Positions 1-7,648 are shown, numbered from the stretch's first letter. The stretch: DNA of 15,682 bases from CAZNEZ01 sp964572475 (GCA_964572475.1 CAZNEZ010000050.1:1-15682), one strand, 5' to 3'. Translations and numbers: made by a program. Notes: generated by a model from the letters alone, not told the origin.

Positions 1-1840
1 TCTTATTAAGAAGCTTAATTGCAATCTCTGCATTTAAGTCATTATCTTCATCTATTGCAAGTTCAGTCAGCCCTAAGATAGCATTAAGTGGTGTTCTTAT
101 ATCATGACTCATTCTGGATAGGAATTCTGATTTAGCTACATTTGCCACATTAGCCTCTTTTAATGCCTTTTCAAGAGCTTTCTTCTGTTCTTCTTCCTGT
201 TCGTGAATATCTGTAATATCTGTAACCGTCATTTCTACAAGTTCATTATCTTTGTCCAAATATGTAAATATTGTCCTAATGTTTCTTTTTTCTCCATTAG
301 GATCAACTTCGTCACTGTAAATAACATATTCACCATTTTGATTTAATATTTCTTTTAATCTTTCAAATTCCAGGTTTTTTATTTTATTACCTTCATTCAT
401 AACAGTACTATTGGATTTCACATATTCTTTCATCGACAATCTTGCATCATTATTAATGTCCATTTTATCAGGGTTTGACGGATCATAAATTCTTTTAATA
501 TTATTAATCATATCCACACAAATAAGTGCTTTATAGTCATTGTTAACAACATTGTCAATCATCATATTTTTAAGTTTATCTTCATTGATATTAGTACAGT
601 AGTAATATCCCTCTATATCATCTGTAGATGGGTTTCTAGTCATCGTTATGCTTGAACGTATCCACTCTACCTTTCCATCTCCCATATGAATCCTGTGTTC
701 ACATGACACCGCTGCTTGACCTTCCTCATAGCACATAATCAGATTATCTTTAGTAAATGTCCTACTATAATTATCTCTATCATCTTCATTAGGTATTATT
801 CCAGCAATATAATTAAAAAGCTCTTCCATATTATCTGTGGTTATATGCAAGAGATTGATTCCTTCATTCTGTAAATATCCATTATCACATATATTCTTAG
901 ATATATTTAATCTAAAATTACCAATAGTATCAGCTGTAACCTTAGAAAGAAGATCCATCTGAATTTCATACCTTGCCAATGACTCTTTTAATTTTTGTTC
1001 CGCTCTTCTATTCTCAGTTTCATCTGTAACATATTCTATATGTGCCTTTCTTCCGTTCCAGTCAATAAGTTTTCCACTCATAGAGTAAGTTCTTTTTGTC
1101 TCTTCATGAAAGAAATCTCTAATCATATATTTATCATCGGATAAGCACTCCATCTTACAAAAATCACATGGTTTATCAAAATGCATAAGATATTCATAGC
1201 ATTTTTGTCCATTGTACTTATCAGAGCAAAAGTTTGTAGACTGCATAGCCTTATTAGTATACAGTATTTCATACGTTTCCATATCACAGACATAAATAGC
1301 TGTAGAAATATCATTAATTATACTCTCATACATGCTTGACTCTTCGGTAAGTTTGGTATATACCGCATAGTAAATAAAGCAGCCATTTTCCTTACCAATA
1401 GTGACTGCTGATAGTTGAACCCAAACTGGATACCCATCCTTGTGGTTTAATCTATATGTAATATTAAGTGGCTTACCATATGGTAGTGTAGTCGAAAATG
1501 CTTCCAGCATTCTCTTTGTATCTTGAAAATACACAGTATTGGCAATAAGATCTCCTGCAATCCACTTCTTATATTCCTCCATAGTTCTTCCCGTTATAGA
1601 TGGGATTCCTTCATTGGAATAAATTGTTTCAATTACAGAGCCTATTCTATAAATAGCAATGCCACCAGGAATATTAGATATAAGATTATCAAGCATTAAA
1701 TCTTTTGCATGAAGATTTTTATAATACTCTTTTCTTCCTTTGTTAACATATATTATCAACACAGTTATTAGTATAAATATCCCTAGTACTATTAAAAATG
1801 GTATCACAGGATACAAATAAAAACTCAAAAATCCAACCAT
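1..1840 (-). CDS. Multi-PAS membrane sensor histidine kinase, 5' part (3' end beyond the window)
   Basis: The frame is open from an ATG at 1838-1840 to the left edge, giving 613 residues of an incomplete protein. The start is preceded by GGAG at a good distance. There is one N-terminal membrane segment (about residues 8-31), then PAS-type regions at about 45-165 and 170-280 and further PAS-like sequence up to about 540. A short coiled linker rich in E, K and A leads into a HisKA dimerisation segment, where the H-box RMSHDIRTPLNA places the phospho-accepting histidine near residue 579. The ATPase domain, and any receiver domain, would lie outside the window. The second PAS carries a cysteine cluster (C214, C225, C228, C232). 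This architecture is typical of the large hybrid kinases of Lachnospiraceae. The signal sensed is unknown. No partner regulator is visible. Confidence 0.9.
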   Translation of the reverse strand, partial: MVGFLSFYLYPVIPFLIVLGIFILITVLIIYVNKGRKEYYKNLHAKDLMLDNLISNIPGGIAIYRIGSVIETIYSNEGIPSITGRTMEEYKKWIAGDLIANTVYFQDTKRMLEAFSTTLPYGKPLNITYRLNHKDGYPVWVQLSAVTIGKENGCFIYYAVYTKLTEESSMYESIINDISTAIYVCDMETYEILYTNKAMQSTNFCSDKYNGQKCYEYLMHFDKPCDFCKMECLSDDKYMIRDFFHEETKRTYSMSGKLIDWNGRKAHIEYVTDETENRRAEQKLKESLARYEIQMDLLSKVTADTIGNFRLNISKNICDNGYLQNEGINLLHITTDNMEELFNYIAGIIPNEDDRDNYSRTFTKDNLIMCYEEGQAAVSCEHRIHMGDGKVEWIRSSITMTRNPSTDDIEGYYYCTNINEDKLKNMMIDNVVNNDYKALICVDMINNIKRIYDPSNPDKMDINNDARLSMKEYVKSNSTVMNEGNKIKNLEFERLKEILNQNGEYVIYSDEVDPNGEKRNIRTIFTYLDKDNELVEMTVTDITDIHEQEEEQKKALEKALKEANVANVAKSEFLSRMSHDIRTPLNAILGLTELAIDEDNDLNAEIAIKLLNK

Positions 1841-1869
1841 ATATTTTCTCCATATGTATTTATTTTGCC

Positions 1870-1896
1870 ATTATATCTTTTACTTTACCATTTCAA
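1870..1896 (-). promoter_or_regulatory. Likely promoter of the sensor kinase gene
   Basis: On the minus strand a perfect TATAAT (1870-1875) lies 30 bp upstream of the kinase start codon. A TTGAAA (1891-1896) lies 15 bp before it, a somewhat short spacing; TTTTGA at 17 bp is the alternative -35. The predicted leader would be only about 20-25 nt. Inference from motif and position only. Confidence 0.45.
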
Positions 1897-2208
1897 AATC
1901 ATTCTACAAACAGTATACAACATTTTTTGCCTATTTCCAATAACCATCAATATGTATTATCAAATATTTTTATGCTTAATTCATAATTTCCCCGGTTATC
2001 ATATTTATATATATATATCATTATTTATATAGTAATCTTCCGTCTGTACATATTTAACTACAATATGAATTGTTGGGGTTAAATAGCATTTAAGGTCTTT
2101 TTCCCATTGAACCGTATATTCATACTGCTTTATCCTTTCTGTTATGAAGTGACCTCCTGTCAAGTACTAATTTCAAGAAATCACTCTTTTTTCTTATTTT
2201 TTATTGTT
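1897..2208. other. Non-coding stretch between kinase gene and structured segment
   Basis: AT-rich intergenic DNA. The open frames here have no support as genes. One minus-strand frame (about 2163-2005, 52 codons from a TTG) has an AGGAGGT (2152-2158), but the motif lies inside the frame just after the TTG, no ATG or GTG follows at a usable distance, and the peptide is not recognisable. It may be a decayed gene end or chance. Confidence 0.4.
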
Positions 2209-2337
2209 CCAATGCCTGGAGCATATGGATAGAGCCTCAGATTTAACAGTTCCCGGCCTTGGCCACTCTGTTATACGTGGATCAGGTTTCCCTGCCGTCA
2301 GGTCAATGGTCCGCCGTGAACTCTGCCATCTTTTGGC
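2209..2337. ncRNA. Candidate structured RNA or decayed mobile-element end (unidentified)
   Basis: This 129-bp segment is visibly richer in G+C than the AT-rich DNA around it and has dense complementary pairing. Seen in the sequence: CCAATGC/GCATATGG with one bulge (2209-2215 with 2221-2228); a long-range stem AGTTCCCGGC/GCCGTGAACT (2248-2257 with 2313-2322, one mismatch) enclosing the hairpins CCAC/GTGG (2263-2266 with 2277-2280) and CAGG-TTTC-CCTG (2283-2294); and GCCA/TGGC (2325-2328 with 2334-2337). Together these give a branched fold. No protein frame explains it. I compared it by eye with common riboswitches, SRP, 6S, T-box and group II intron cores and found no match. The strand is undecided: the plus side is followed by T-rich sequence, and on the minus strand the inner hairpin becomes a GNRA (GAAA) tetraloop. 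Confidence 0.35.
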
Positions 2338-2372
2338 GTGAATCGAGGTTTTCATTTATTATTCGTATATGA

Positions 2373-2585
2373 TATTCAATAAAGAATCCACATGACAGTT
2401 GCATTTTTGGTGTTGTCTCTTATTTTAGATTCATTAAAGCTTATAGTCTTGGCCTCAAGCCTAAAAATGGTAATTATTATGATGGTGTTACTTTTAAACA
2501 ACTTGTTGAGTTATATCTGTTCATATTTGCCAACACCTCCACTAATCCAGATTTTTCAGTTCACCAATCTAAGATTTTACTTTAA
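2373..2585 (+). pseudogene. Possible coding remnant, unrecognised
   Basis: The plus-strand frame 2373-2585 is open for 70 codons without a usable start codon or ribosome binding site. Its middle part (about 2424-2519) reads like real protein, including SLGLKPKNGNYYDGVTFKQ. It directly follows the GC-rich structured segment and its stop overlaps the 3' end of the phosphatase gene by 9 bp. It could be the end of a gene broken by an insertion or deletion, or a chance open frame in AT-rich DNA. A second plus frame starting at 2392 (84 codons) gives a hydrophobic, low-complexity product and is less convincing. Confidence 0.2.
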
Positions 2586-3125
2586 TTTCATCAACTTACA
2601 CTGTTCAAGACCTTCACCCCAAAACTTTTCAATAGGAATATCTTGAATTTGACAAATAATACTTGAATTCATAGCTCCATGTCCAACAATTAGAACATCC
2701 TTTTTCTGTAGCAGCGCAGGCTCAATAATCTCCTTAATAAATGCCCCTGTTCTCGAATATAAATCCTCCAGACTTTCTCCTTTTTCAACAGCCTGATAGC
2801 TTTCAGGATTACTAAAAAGTGTATTTATAGGACAACCCAAGATTTGAAAGCTGTTTTCTACCCCTTCAAATATACCAAATCCCATCTCTGTTAATCGTTC
2901 ATCTACAACAATAGGAATATTTCTTCCTTTCAAAACAATCTCTGCTGTTTCTATTGCACGAATCAATGGTGAACAGTAACAAACATCAAGATGAATATCC
3001 TTATATTGGTTACAAGCATTTTCAGCCATTCTTTTTCCATCTTCATTAAGTGGTATATCTGTTCTTCCCTGCAATTTATGTTTCGCATTCCAATCCGTTT
3101 TTCCATGTCTCATTATATATAACAT
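2577..3125 (-). CDS. Histidine phosphatase family protein (phosphoglycerate-mutase-like)
   Basis: 182 residues, a normal length for the small bacterial members of the histidine phosphatase superfamily. The N-terminal RHG motif gives R6 and the phospho-accepting H7. Other expected active-site positions are visible: R56 in SPLIRA, E80 in LTEMGFG (acid/base candidate), and H149 in VGHG. A soluble cytoplasmic phosphatase is expected. Relatives act on phospho-sugars, 3-phosphoglycerate, alpha-ribazole phosphate or nucleotides, and the substrate cannot be read from sequence. The ATG at 3123-3125 follows AAAGGAAA at a good distance and opens directly into the MLYIMRHG core, so the start is secure. 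It stands alone between intergenic regions. Confidence 0.9.
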   Translation of the reverse strand: MLYIMRHGKTDWNAKHKLQGRTDIPLNEDGKRMAENACNQYKDIHLDVCYCSPLIRAIETAEIVLKGRNIPIVVDERLTEMGFGIFEGVENSFQILGCPINTLFSNPESYQAVEKGESLEDLYSRTGAFIKEIIEPALLQKKDVLIVGHGAMNSSIICQIQDIPIEKFWGEGLEQCKLMKLK

Positions 3126-3199
3126 ATGATTTCCTTTCGATTTTCTTCAATCTTCATAACTGGTATTTTTTACTTCCAAAACTCTAGCAATTTTCATCT

Positions 3200-3205
3200 A
3201 TTATA
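3200..3205 (-). promoter_or_regulatory. Possible -10 element for the histidine phosphatase gene
   Basis: A perfect TATAAT on the minus strand 75 bp upstream of the start codon. No good -35 hexamer is at 17 bp; TGTTAA at 18 bp is the nearest. Motif-based inference. Confidence 0.3.
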
Positions 3206-3285
3206 TAAATTCTTTCTTTTCCCTTAACAGTACTATAACACAAAATATAATGCAGTAGGAAACTGATTGAACTGTAAATCTTAAC

Positions 3286-3331
3286 CAAAACAGACGAGTG
3301 TTCAATACTGAATTGTCACCCGTCTGTTTTG
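3286..3331 (-). terminator. Hairpin terminator of the surface-protein gene
   Basis: A 15-position stem with one mismatch (3286-3300 with 3317-3331, CAAAACAGACG opposite CGTCTGTTTTG) and a 16-nt loop lies 90 bp beyond the surface-protein stop. Read on the minus strand, T-rich sequence follows (GTTTTGGTTAAG). The other side is also T-rich, so it could act in both directions. Confidence 0.6.
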
Positions 3332-3420
3332 ATTTGGTTTATTTGAAATATACCTATTTTGATGCTTTCTATCTTACCTGTTTCTCATTTCATTCCTTAT
3401 ATAGGAGTATGAAACCAAAG

Positions 3421-5775
3421 TTATCTGACTGCCTTTTTATTTCTGCCAAAATACAAGATGCCAGCTCCACTAATTATTACAACTACGAATAGCCATACAG
3501 CAGGAGTATTGTCACCTGTCTTTGGTACTTCATCCTTATTCGCAGATGTTGTTTCATCTGTGCTATCTGTTGTATCTGTACTGTCAGCTGCTTTAACCAC
3601 AAATGTGGTATCTGCATAGCCGTCGCTGTACTGAAATCTTAAGGTATGTGTGCCAGCACTTATGGTATTCAGATACGTTTTATTTAATGTCAAAATGGTA
3701 CTGCCTGATTTTAGTGTGTAGTTAGACGAATCAATCTGTATTCCGTCTACATAGATTCCTGTCAGCTTATCAAGTTCTCCAGAACAGGTCATTGTCAGAC
3801 TTCCATCTCCCATTCCGTCATTAACATTTACTGCATAAGTTTTTGGATTCACCGTTACTGTTGCCGATACTTCCTTATCTTCTATATTATCGTTTACTAC
3901 TACCTTATATGTTGTAGTTGTATCTGGTGATACAGTATATGTTTTATCTGTGCCTAATACTGCTGTATCATTACCTGCATACCATTTGTAAGTATAGCTT
4001 CCTCTTCCACCTGCTGGATTAACTGTTAATGTTACACTGTCACCGTTGATAATAGTTGGCGTTTCTGGACTAATTCCTACTGAAAATACTCCATTCACCT
4101 TAAATTTTACAGAAACTTCCGCTGATGTAGACTGAGTGGTAGTTACTGTAATAGTTTCATTATATGTACCTGCTGTTAAGCCTGTGTTCGGTGTTACCGT
4201 AAATGTTGCCGTTGCCCCTGGTGCTAATGTAGTTGCTGACAAATCACCAATTGTATAATTGGTACTAGTTGGCTGTTGTAATGTCACTTCACTGTTGCCT
4301 GTGTTCGTTACTGTTATCGTCTGTGTAGCGATTTCCCCATATCCTTGATTCTTACTTCCAAAATCTTTGCTTGTTGGACTGGCTGTAATGGTATAGGTAT
4401 ATGCTGTGGAAGCTGTCAATGTAATATTCGTATCTGCTGTCGGTGTACCTGACACTATAATCTCTGTATCGCTGTCTCTTGTAACTATAATACCATTACT
4501 GTTAAGTGCATTATCCTCATTGTAACTCGTCGGGAAATAATAGCCTGTATCTGCTGTGTAGATAACAGATGTCATAGCTCCTGATTCTATTATCTGTCCT
4601 TCGCTGCCTGAGTTATCAGTTTTGGTCATATTGCTGCCAGCAGTAATAGAAACTCCTGTGTCTGTACCTATACTTGCCTCCTCCGCATATGTAATACGGT
4701 CTGAATCAGTAGTTTCAAGCCAAACTTTACATCCCTCAAAGGTTGTAAGGCTTGAATCTACATCTTTTGCAGAAATGGCCATATCTCCACTTACCGCTTT
4801 AGCCCATGCACCAGCGCTGTTTTGAACTACAAGATATGTTTTATCAGATGCATTGGAAATATCAACCATCGTCTTACCTGATGTTAGTGTGGCAGTACCA
4901 AAAGTTGTGGCAGGTGTATATCTTAAAGTAAATGCATCACCTAACGTCTGGATTCCCTCTGATGATACTGCTGACGTAGCAGATGCAAAGATGACAGATG
5001 ACAGATTCAAATCAAAAGCGGGCACTACAGCGAAATGGCTGCGTACATTGATATTGATCACGAAATCACCAGGCACGGCAAGCAGCGCATAGTTATCATA
5101 GAGATTGTTCGGCGCGCGCAGCCAGCAATAGACGCTCAAGTTACTTTTATCTATTTTCAGTCCATCATTTAAGTTTCCGGAACTATTGGTTCCTACTGTA
5201 ATATACTCATCATGCCAGACACCATACGCTGCATAGAGTTTATCCGTGATAGTATAATTCGTACTATTTTTCGTATCATTTGTAATAATCGTTGTAGTGT
5301 TCATCAACCCTTGTTCTGTGTCTGAAAAATAGGTGTTACCTGTCAACAGACCATTGATAGTAGTCCAAAGCTCACTTGCTCCATAATGATTGGCATATAC
5401 CTCTGTCCCATTATATGTCGTATTAGCAGCACTACTGTTAAATTCAGCCTTCGTCACAAGTGGGCTTGCTGCTGCAAAAAGTACAATATTATCCCCTTTT
5501 GCTGTGTCAGGGTCTTTGCCTACTATGAGCCACTCCTGTGCTGAACCCGAACCATTTTGTCCAAAGATTACCTTCTGGACTGTCTTAGTTTTTGTAGTAT
5601 CTTCCAAATCAAAGTTTTCCATCAGTTCTGCCTTTGTGGCAAACTGTGATACCAATGGTGCCGTATTACCTTCCGCCTTTACTTCTAACGGCTTTGATAC
5701 TGCTGGCATAAGTCCCAGTATCATTGCCACTGACAATAATACTGCTGTGCTTTTTTTCAATCTTTTCTTTTTCAT
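3421..5775 (-). CDS. Sortase-anchored surface protein with DUF6273-like and Ig-like modules
   Basis: 784 residues counted from MKKKRLKK (ATG 5773-5775). This start is preferred over an in-frame ATG 24 bp upstream because GGAG sits 6 nt before it and a signal peptide follows at once. Seen in order: signal peptide (about 1-35, ending near VKAEG); a DUF6273-like region (about 70-265, with the WLIVG, ELWTTIN and CWLRAPN signatures); a repeat-type beta region (about 370-455); an Ig-like domain of the type that begins SPTSKDFG (about 463-560); an Ig/PKD-like domain (about 563-643); a CBM_X2-like beta domain (about 648-728); a Thr/Ser/Asp-rich wall spacer; VPKTG (750-754); a hydrophobic segment; and an RNKK tail. 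The last four are a sortase sorting signal with V replacing the usual L of LPXTG. The protein is probably attached to peptidoglycan. Its ligand is unknown, and adhesion or glycan binding is a guess. Part of the DUF6273 coding sequence is unusually GC-rich. Confidence 0.88.
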   Translation of the reverse strand: MKKKRLKKSTAVLLSVAMILGLMPAVSKPLEVKAEGNTAPLVSQFATKAELMENFDLEDTTKTKTVQKVIFGQNGSGSAQEWLIVGKDPDTAKGDNIVLFAAASPLVTKAEFNSSAANTTYNGTEVYANHYGASELWTTINGLLTGNTYFSDTEQGLMNTTTIITNDTKNSTNYTITDKLYAAYGVWHDEYITVGTNSSGNLNDGLKIDKSNLSVYCWLRAPNNLYDNYALLAVPGDFVININVRSHFAVVPAFDLNLSSVIFASATSAVSSEGIQTLGDAFTLRYTPATTFGTATLTSGKTMVDISNASDKTYLVVQNSAGAWAKAVSGDMAISAKDVDSSLTTFEGCKVWLETTDSDRITYAEEASIGTDTGVSITAGSNMTKTDNSGSEGQIIESGAMTSVIYTADTGYYFPTSYNEDNALNSNGIIVTRDSDTEIIVSGTPTADTNITLTASTAYTYTITASPTSKDFGSKNQGYGEIATQTITVTNTGNSEVTLQQPTSTNYTIGDLSATTLAPGATATFTVTPNTGLTAGTYNETITVTTTQSTSAEVSVKFKVNGVFSVGISPETPTIINGDSVTLTVNPAGGRGSYTYKWYAGNDTAVLGTDKTYTVSPDTTTTYKVVVNDNIEDKEVSATVTVNPKTYAVNVNDGMGDGSLTMTCSGELDKLTGIYVDGIQIDSSNYTLKSGSTILTLNKTYLNTISAGTHTLRFQYSDGYADTTFVVKAADSTDTTDSTDETTSANKDEVPKTGDNTPAVWLFVVVIISGAGILYFGRNKKAVR

Positions 5776-5895
5776 AATAATCTCCATTCTTGCCATCAAC
5801 CTGCAAACTTTGGGCTTCTAGCACCAATTTGCGTGCAAAAATTCTTTAGTTTATGGATTTTTCACACTGACCTACTGGTTCCATTTTCTATTGTA

Positions 5896-5927
5896 TGTGT
5901 TTGTGTTTGTGTTCTGCTCTGCTCTGG
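5896..5927. repeat. Short tandem repeats in the surface-protein leader: (TGTGTT)x3 then (TCTGC)x3
   Basis: On the plus strand TGTGTT occurs three times in perfect tandem (5896-5913). TCTGC then occurs twice with a third copy ending in G (5913-5927). They lie about 120-150 bp upstream of the surface-protein start codon. Confidence 0.8.
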
Positions 5928-6114
5928 TTAATACCTGATTAGCGTAAATCTGTTTTCATCTTCTCGGTATGTCCATGTATGAGATGTACTTGATTGGCAA
6001 CTCCTTTTTGATATATTTATCATAATTTTACCATATTATCTGAAATTTATCCATTTATTTTAAGCAATTTTCCTTAATTTATCTTTGTTAACTGATACTA
6101 TTCTAGTGTGAGCA

Positions 6115-6133
6115 AAGCCAACTGCGTTGGCTT
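6115..6133 (-). terminator. Perfect hairpin, possible terminator of the aadE/phosphorylase transcript
   Basis: AAGCCAAC (6115-6122) and GTTGGCTT (6126-6133) form an 8-bp stem with a 3-nt loop, downstream of the aadE remnant on the minus strand. The T-tract after it on that strand is short (TTTGCTC), so termination is plausible but not strong. Confidence 0.35.
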
Positions 6134-6222
6134 ATGAAGAATAATTTCGATTTTAAAGATTTAATATCTTTTGGAATGTTTATCATAGCACTGCTGACAT
6201 TCATTTACTTGATTTTTTCCAA

Positions 6223-6777
6223 TTACGTAAACTGGGATTTCTCATATTCTTCCTTGGTCAACCATTTATGCATATATTTTGCAGATTTTCCAACACCTAC
6301 AGAATAATCTGTTTTTAGTCCAATTTTCCATACTATCATTTTTTCCAACTGTTTTCTCACGCAGAAGTTAATCATATCATTTACATATGGTATCTCTTCT
6401 CTCTAAAGTCCTTTTGCAACATTATTAAGGCACCACCAAAACTCTGTGCAGAAACATACGAACTGTTCTTTTGTTGGTTTCTTAACGTGATAATCCTCGT
6501 CTGTTGATTCTACTATTTCTGGTAAAACCCCATATTTATTCAATAATATTTTACATAACTTATCTTTTTTTATATTTGCTTGTGCATGTCCAATTTATTC
6601 TACATGTAAATCAATTCGGTTTCCATCTGTAAACTGCATAAGCCATCCATAATCTTGAAAAATGTCTTTTAAAACATTTTTATTTGTTCTGGAACCATTC
6701 ATATATACCGCTTTGATACGTTCATCTTGCTGTGCAATATTAACAAGCATATCATACATGTCATTTTCATTTCTCAA
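6223..6777 (-). pseudogene. aadE: Decayed aminoglycoside 6-adenylyltransferase, ANT(6)/AadE type
   Basis: One continuous minus-strand frame reads as the streptomycin adenylyltransferase family: RNENDMYDMLVNIA, AVYMNGSRTN, KDIFQDY, YGWLMQFTDGNRIDLHV, then after a stop LCKILLNKYGVLPE, KKPTKEQF, EFWWCLNNVAKG, and after another stop REEIPYV and YMHKWLTKEEYEK. In-frame stops lie at 6595-6597 (TAA), 6403-6405 (TAG, where the family usually has Trp) and 6223-6225 (TAA). From memory of the family, about 45 residues are missing between QDY and YGWL. This removes the second Asp of the DxD metal-binding motif that follows GSR. The C-terminal part is also absent. The start is TTG where the family has ATG, with GGAGG inside the last codons of the preceding phosphorylase gene, so the two were once translationally coupled. 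It cannot make an active enzyme. Confidence 0.92.
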
Positions 6778-6780
6778 ACT

Positions 6781-7545
6781 TTATACCTCCAAAATTGCAT
6801 CAAAGCCTAACATCATTGCATATGCAAAATGTTCATTTCCCCAATTTCTTCCATCATGGTCTTCAATATTAACCAATGAATCAGCTGTAAATAACAATTG
6901 TCCAAATATAACCCCTCGCATCTTTGCACATGCAGCCATTGATGCACATTCCATTTCAACTACCGAATAGCCTTCTTCTTTTCTGTATAAAATCATTTCT
7001 TTTGTTTCTCGATAGAAACCATCTGTAGTCCAAGTTTTGCATTTTCGATATGGACGAGCATTTTTTATCAATGCCTTTTCTATCGCGAGTATAGCTTCTT
7101 CATCAAGCTGTACTTCTCTTGATGGTGGCATATAATGATACGAAGTACCTTCATGTCTTAACGCCGTAGTAGGTATAAAATAATCCCCTTCTGAATCTTC
7201 AACTAATGCACCACAACAACCTACCGCGATAATTTTTTTAGCGCCACCTTTAATTAACTGTTCCATAATCTGAACTGCTCCAGCACCACCTAACGGTACT
7301 TGACAAAATGTGATTTTTTTACCTTTATGTACTGTTTTATATACTTTTAAATTTTTCGTTACACTTACGAATTCACCTAGTATTTCACATTCATGACTTG
7401 CTACATAATCTTCTATTTCAGGTTTCATAAACAGCATAACTACTCGCTCAGTGAATTCATAATTCCAACGTTCACCAGGCATTAGCACAGCTTTTTCTTC
7501 AGTATCATATTCGAGTATTGGTATCGAGTTTTTGATTAATGTCAT
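6781..7545 (-). CDS. Nucleoside phosphorylase (PNP/UDP phosphorylase family)
   Basis: 254 residues, the usual size for the trimeric/hexameric purine and uridine phosphorylase family (PNP_UDP_1), which split a nucleoside with phosphate into base and ribose-1-phosphate. The visible signatures are VPLGGAGAVQIMEQL (83-97), AVGCCGAL (107-114), the ribose-binding VVEMECASMAA (195-205) with E197 and E199, and TADSL (220-224) with the base-side Asp. The ATG at 7543-7545 follows AGAGGAAA. The gene ends 3 nt before the aadE remnant and carries that gene's ribosome binding site, so both were one transcript. Linkage to a resistance remnant suggests both came in together. Substrate preference is not readable. 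It appears intact. Confidence 0.88.
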   Translation of the reverse strand: MTLIKNSIPILEYDTEEKAVLMPGERWNYEFTERVVMLFMKPEIEDYVASHECEILGEFVSVTKNLKVYKTVHKGKKITFCQVPLGGAGAVQIMEQLIKGGAKKIIAVGCCGALVEDSEGDYFIPTTALRHEGTSYHYMPPSREVQLDEEAILAIEKALIKNARPYRKCKTWTTDGFYRETKEMILYRKEEGYSVVEMECASMAACAKMRGVIFGQLLFTADSLVNIEDHDGRNWGNEHFAYAMMLGFDAILEV

Positions 7546-7648
7546 ATGTTTTCCTCTCTTTATTAAATTGTATAAAAAGGTAATATCTGTCTAACAGCTT
7601 ACTTAAAATAGAAGTTACATGTTCAACAAATTCTTATTTTTCTAATTC

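Larger units (their letters stand above)
5776..6222. other. Long leader and intergenic region upstream of the surface-protein gene
   Basis: About 450 bp without a supported gene. The part next to the surface-protein gene would be its 5' leader. It holds short tandem repeats (5896-5927, listed separately) and a small hairpin GCAC/GTGC. An 8-bp perfect hairpin (6115-6133) marks the far side. I see no confident promoter and no match to a known riboswitch class. Confidence 0.5.

Noticed and set aside
1798..1986. Plus-strand open frame of 62 codons opposite the start of the sensor kinase gene
   Set aside because: It lacks a ribosome binding site, gives a low-complexity product and overlaps the kinase gene and its promoter.
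2209..2337. TPP, cobalamin or c-di-GMP riboswitch, or SRP RNA
   Set aside because: Fragments such as ACCTGATCC or GTCAGG resemble parts of these RNAs, but the conserved cores are missing and no matching gene is downstream.
5390..5821. Plus-strand open frame of 143 codons inside the surface-protein gene
   Set aside because: It is the antisense shadow of a well-supported gene with signal peptide and sorting signal; its own product shows no recognisable domain.
5821..5850. c-di-GMP riboswitch in the surface-protein leader
   Set aside because: GCACGCAAA recalls part of the consensus, but the remaining conserved blocks are absent.
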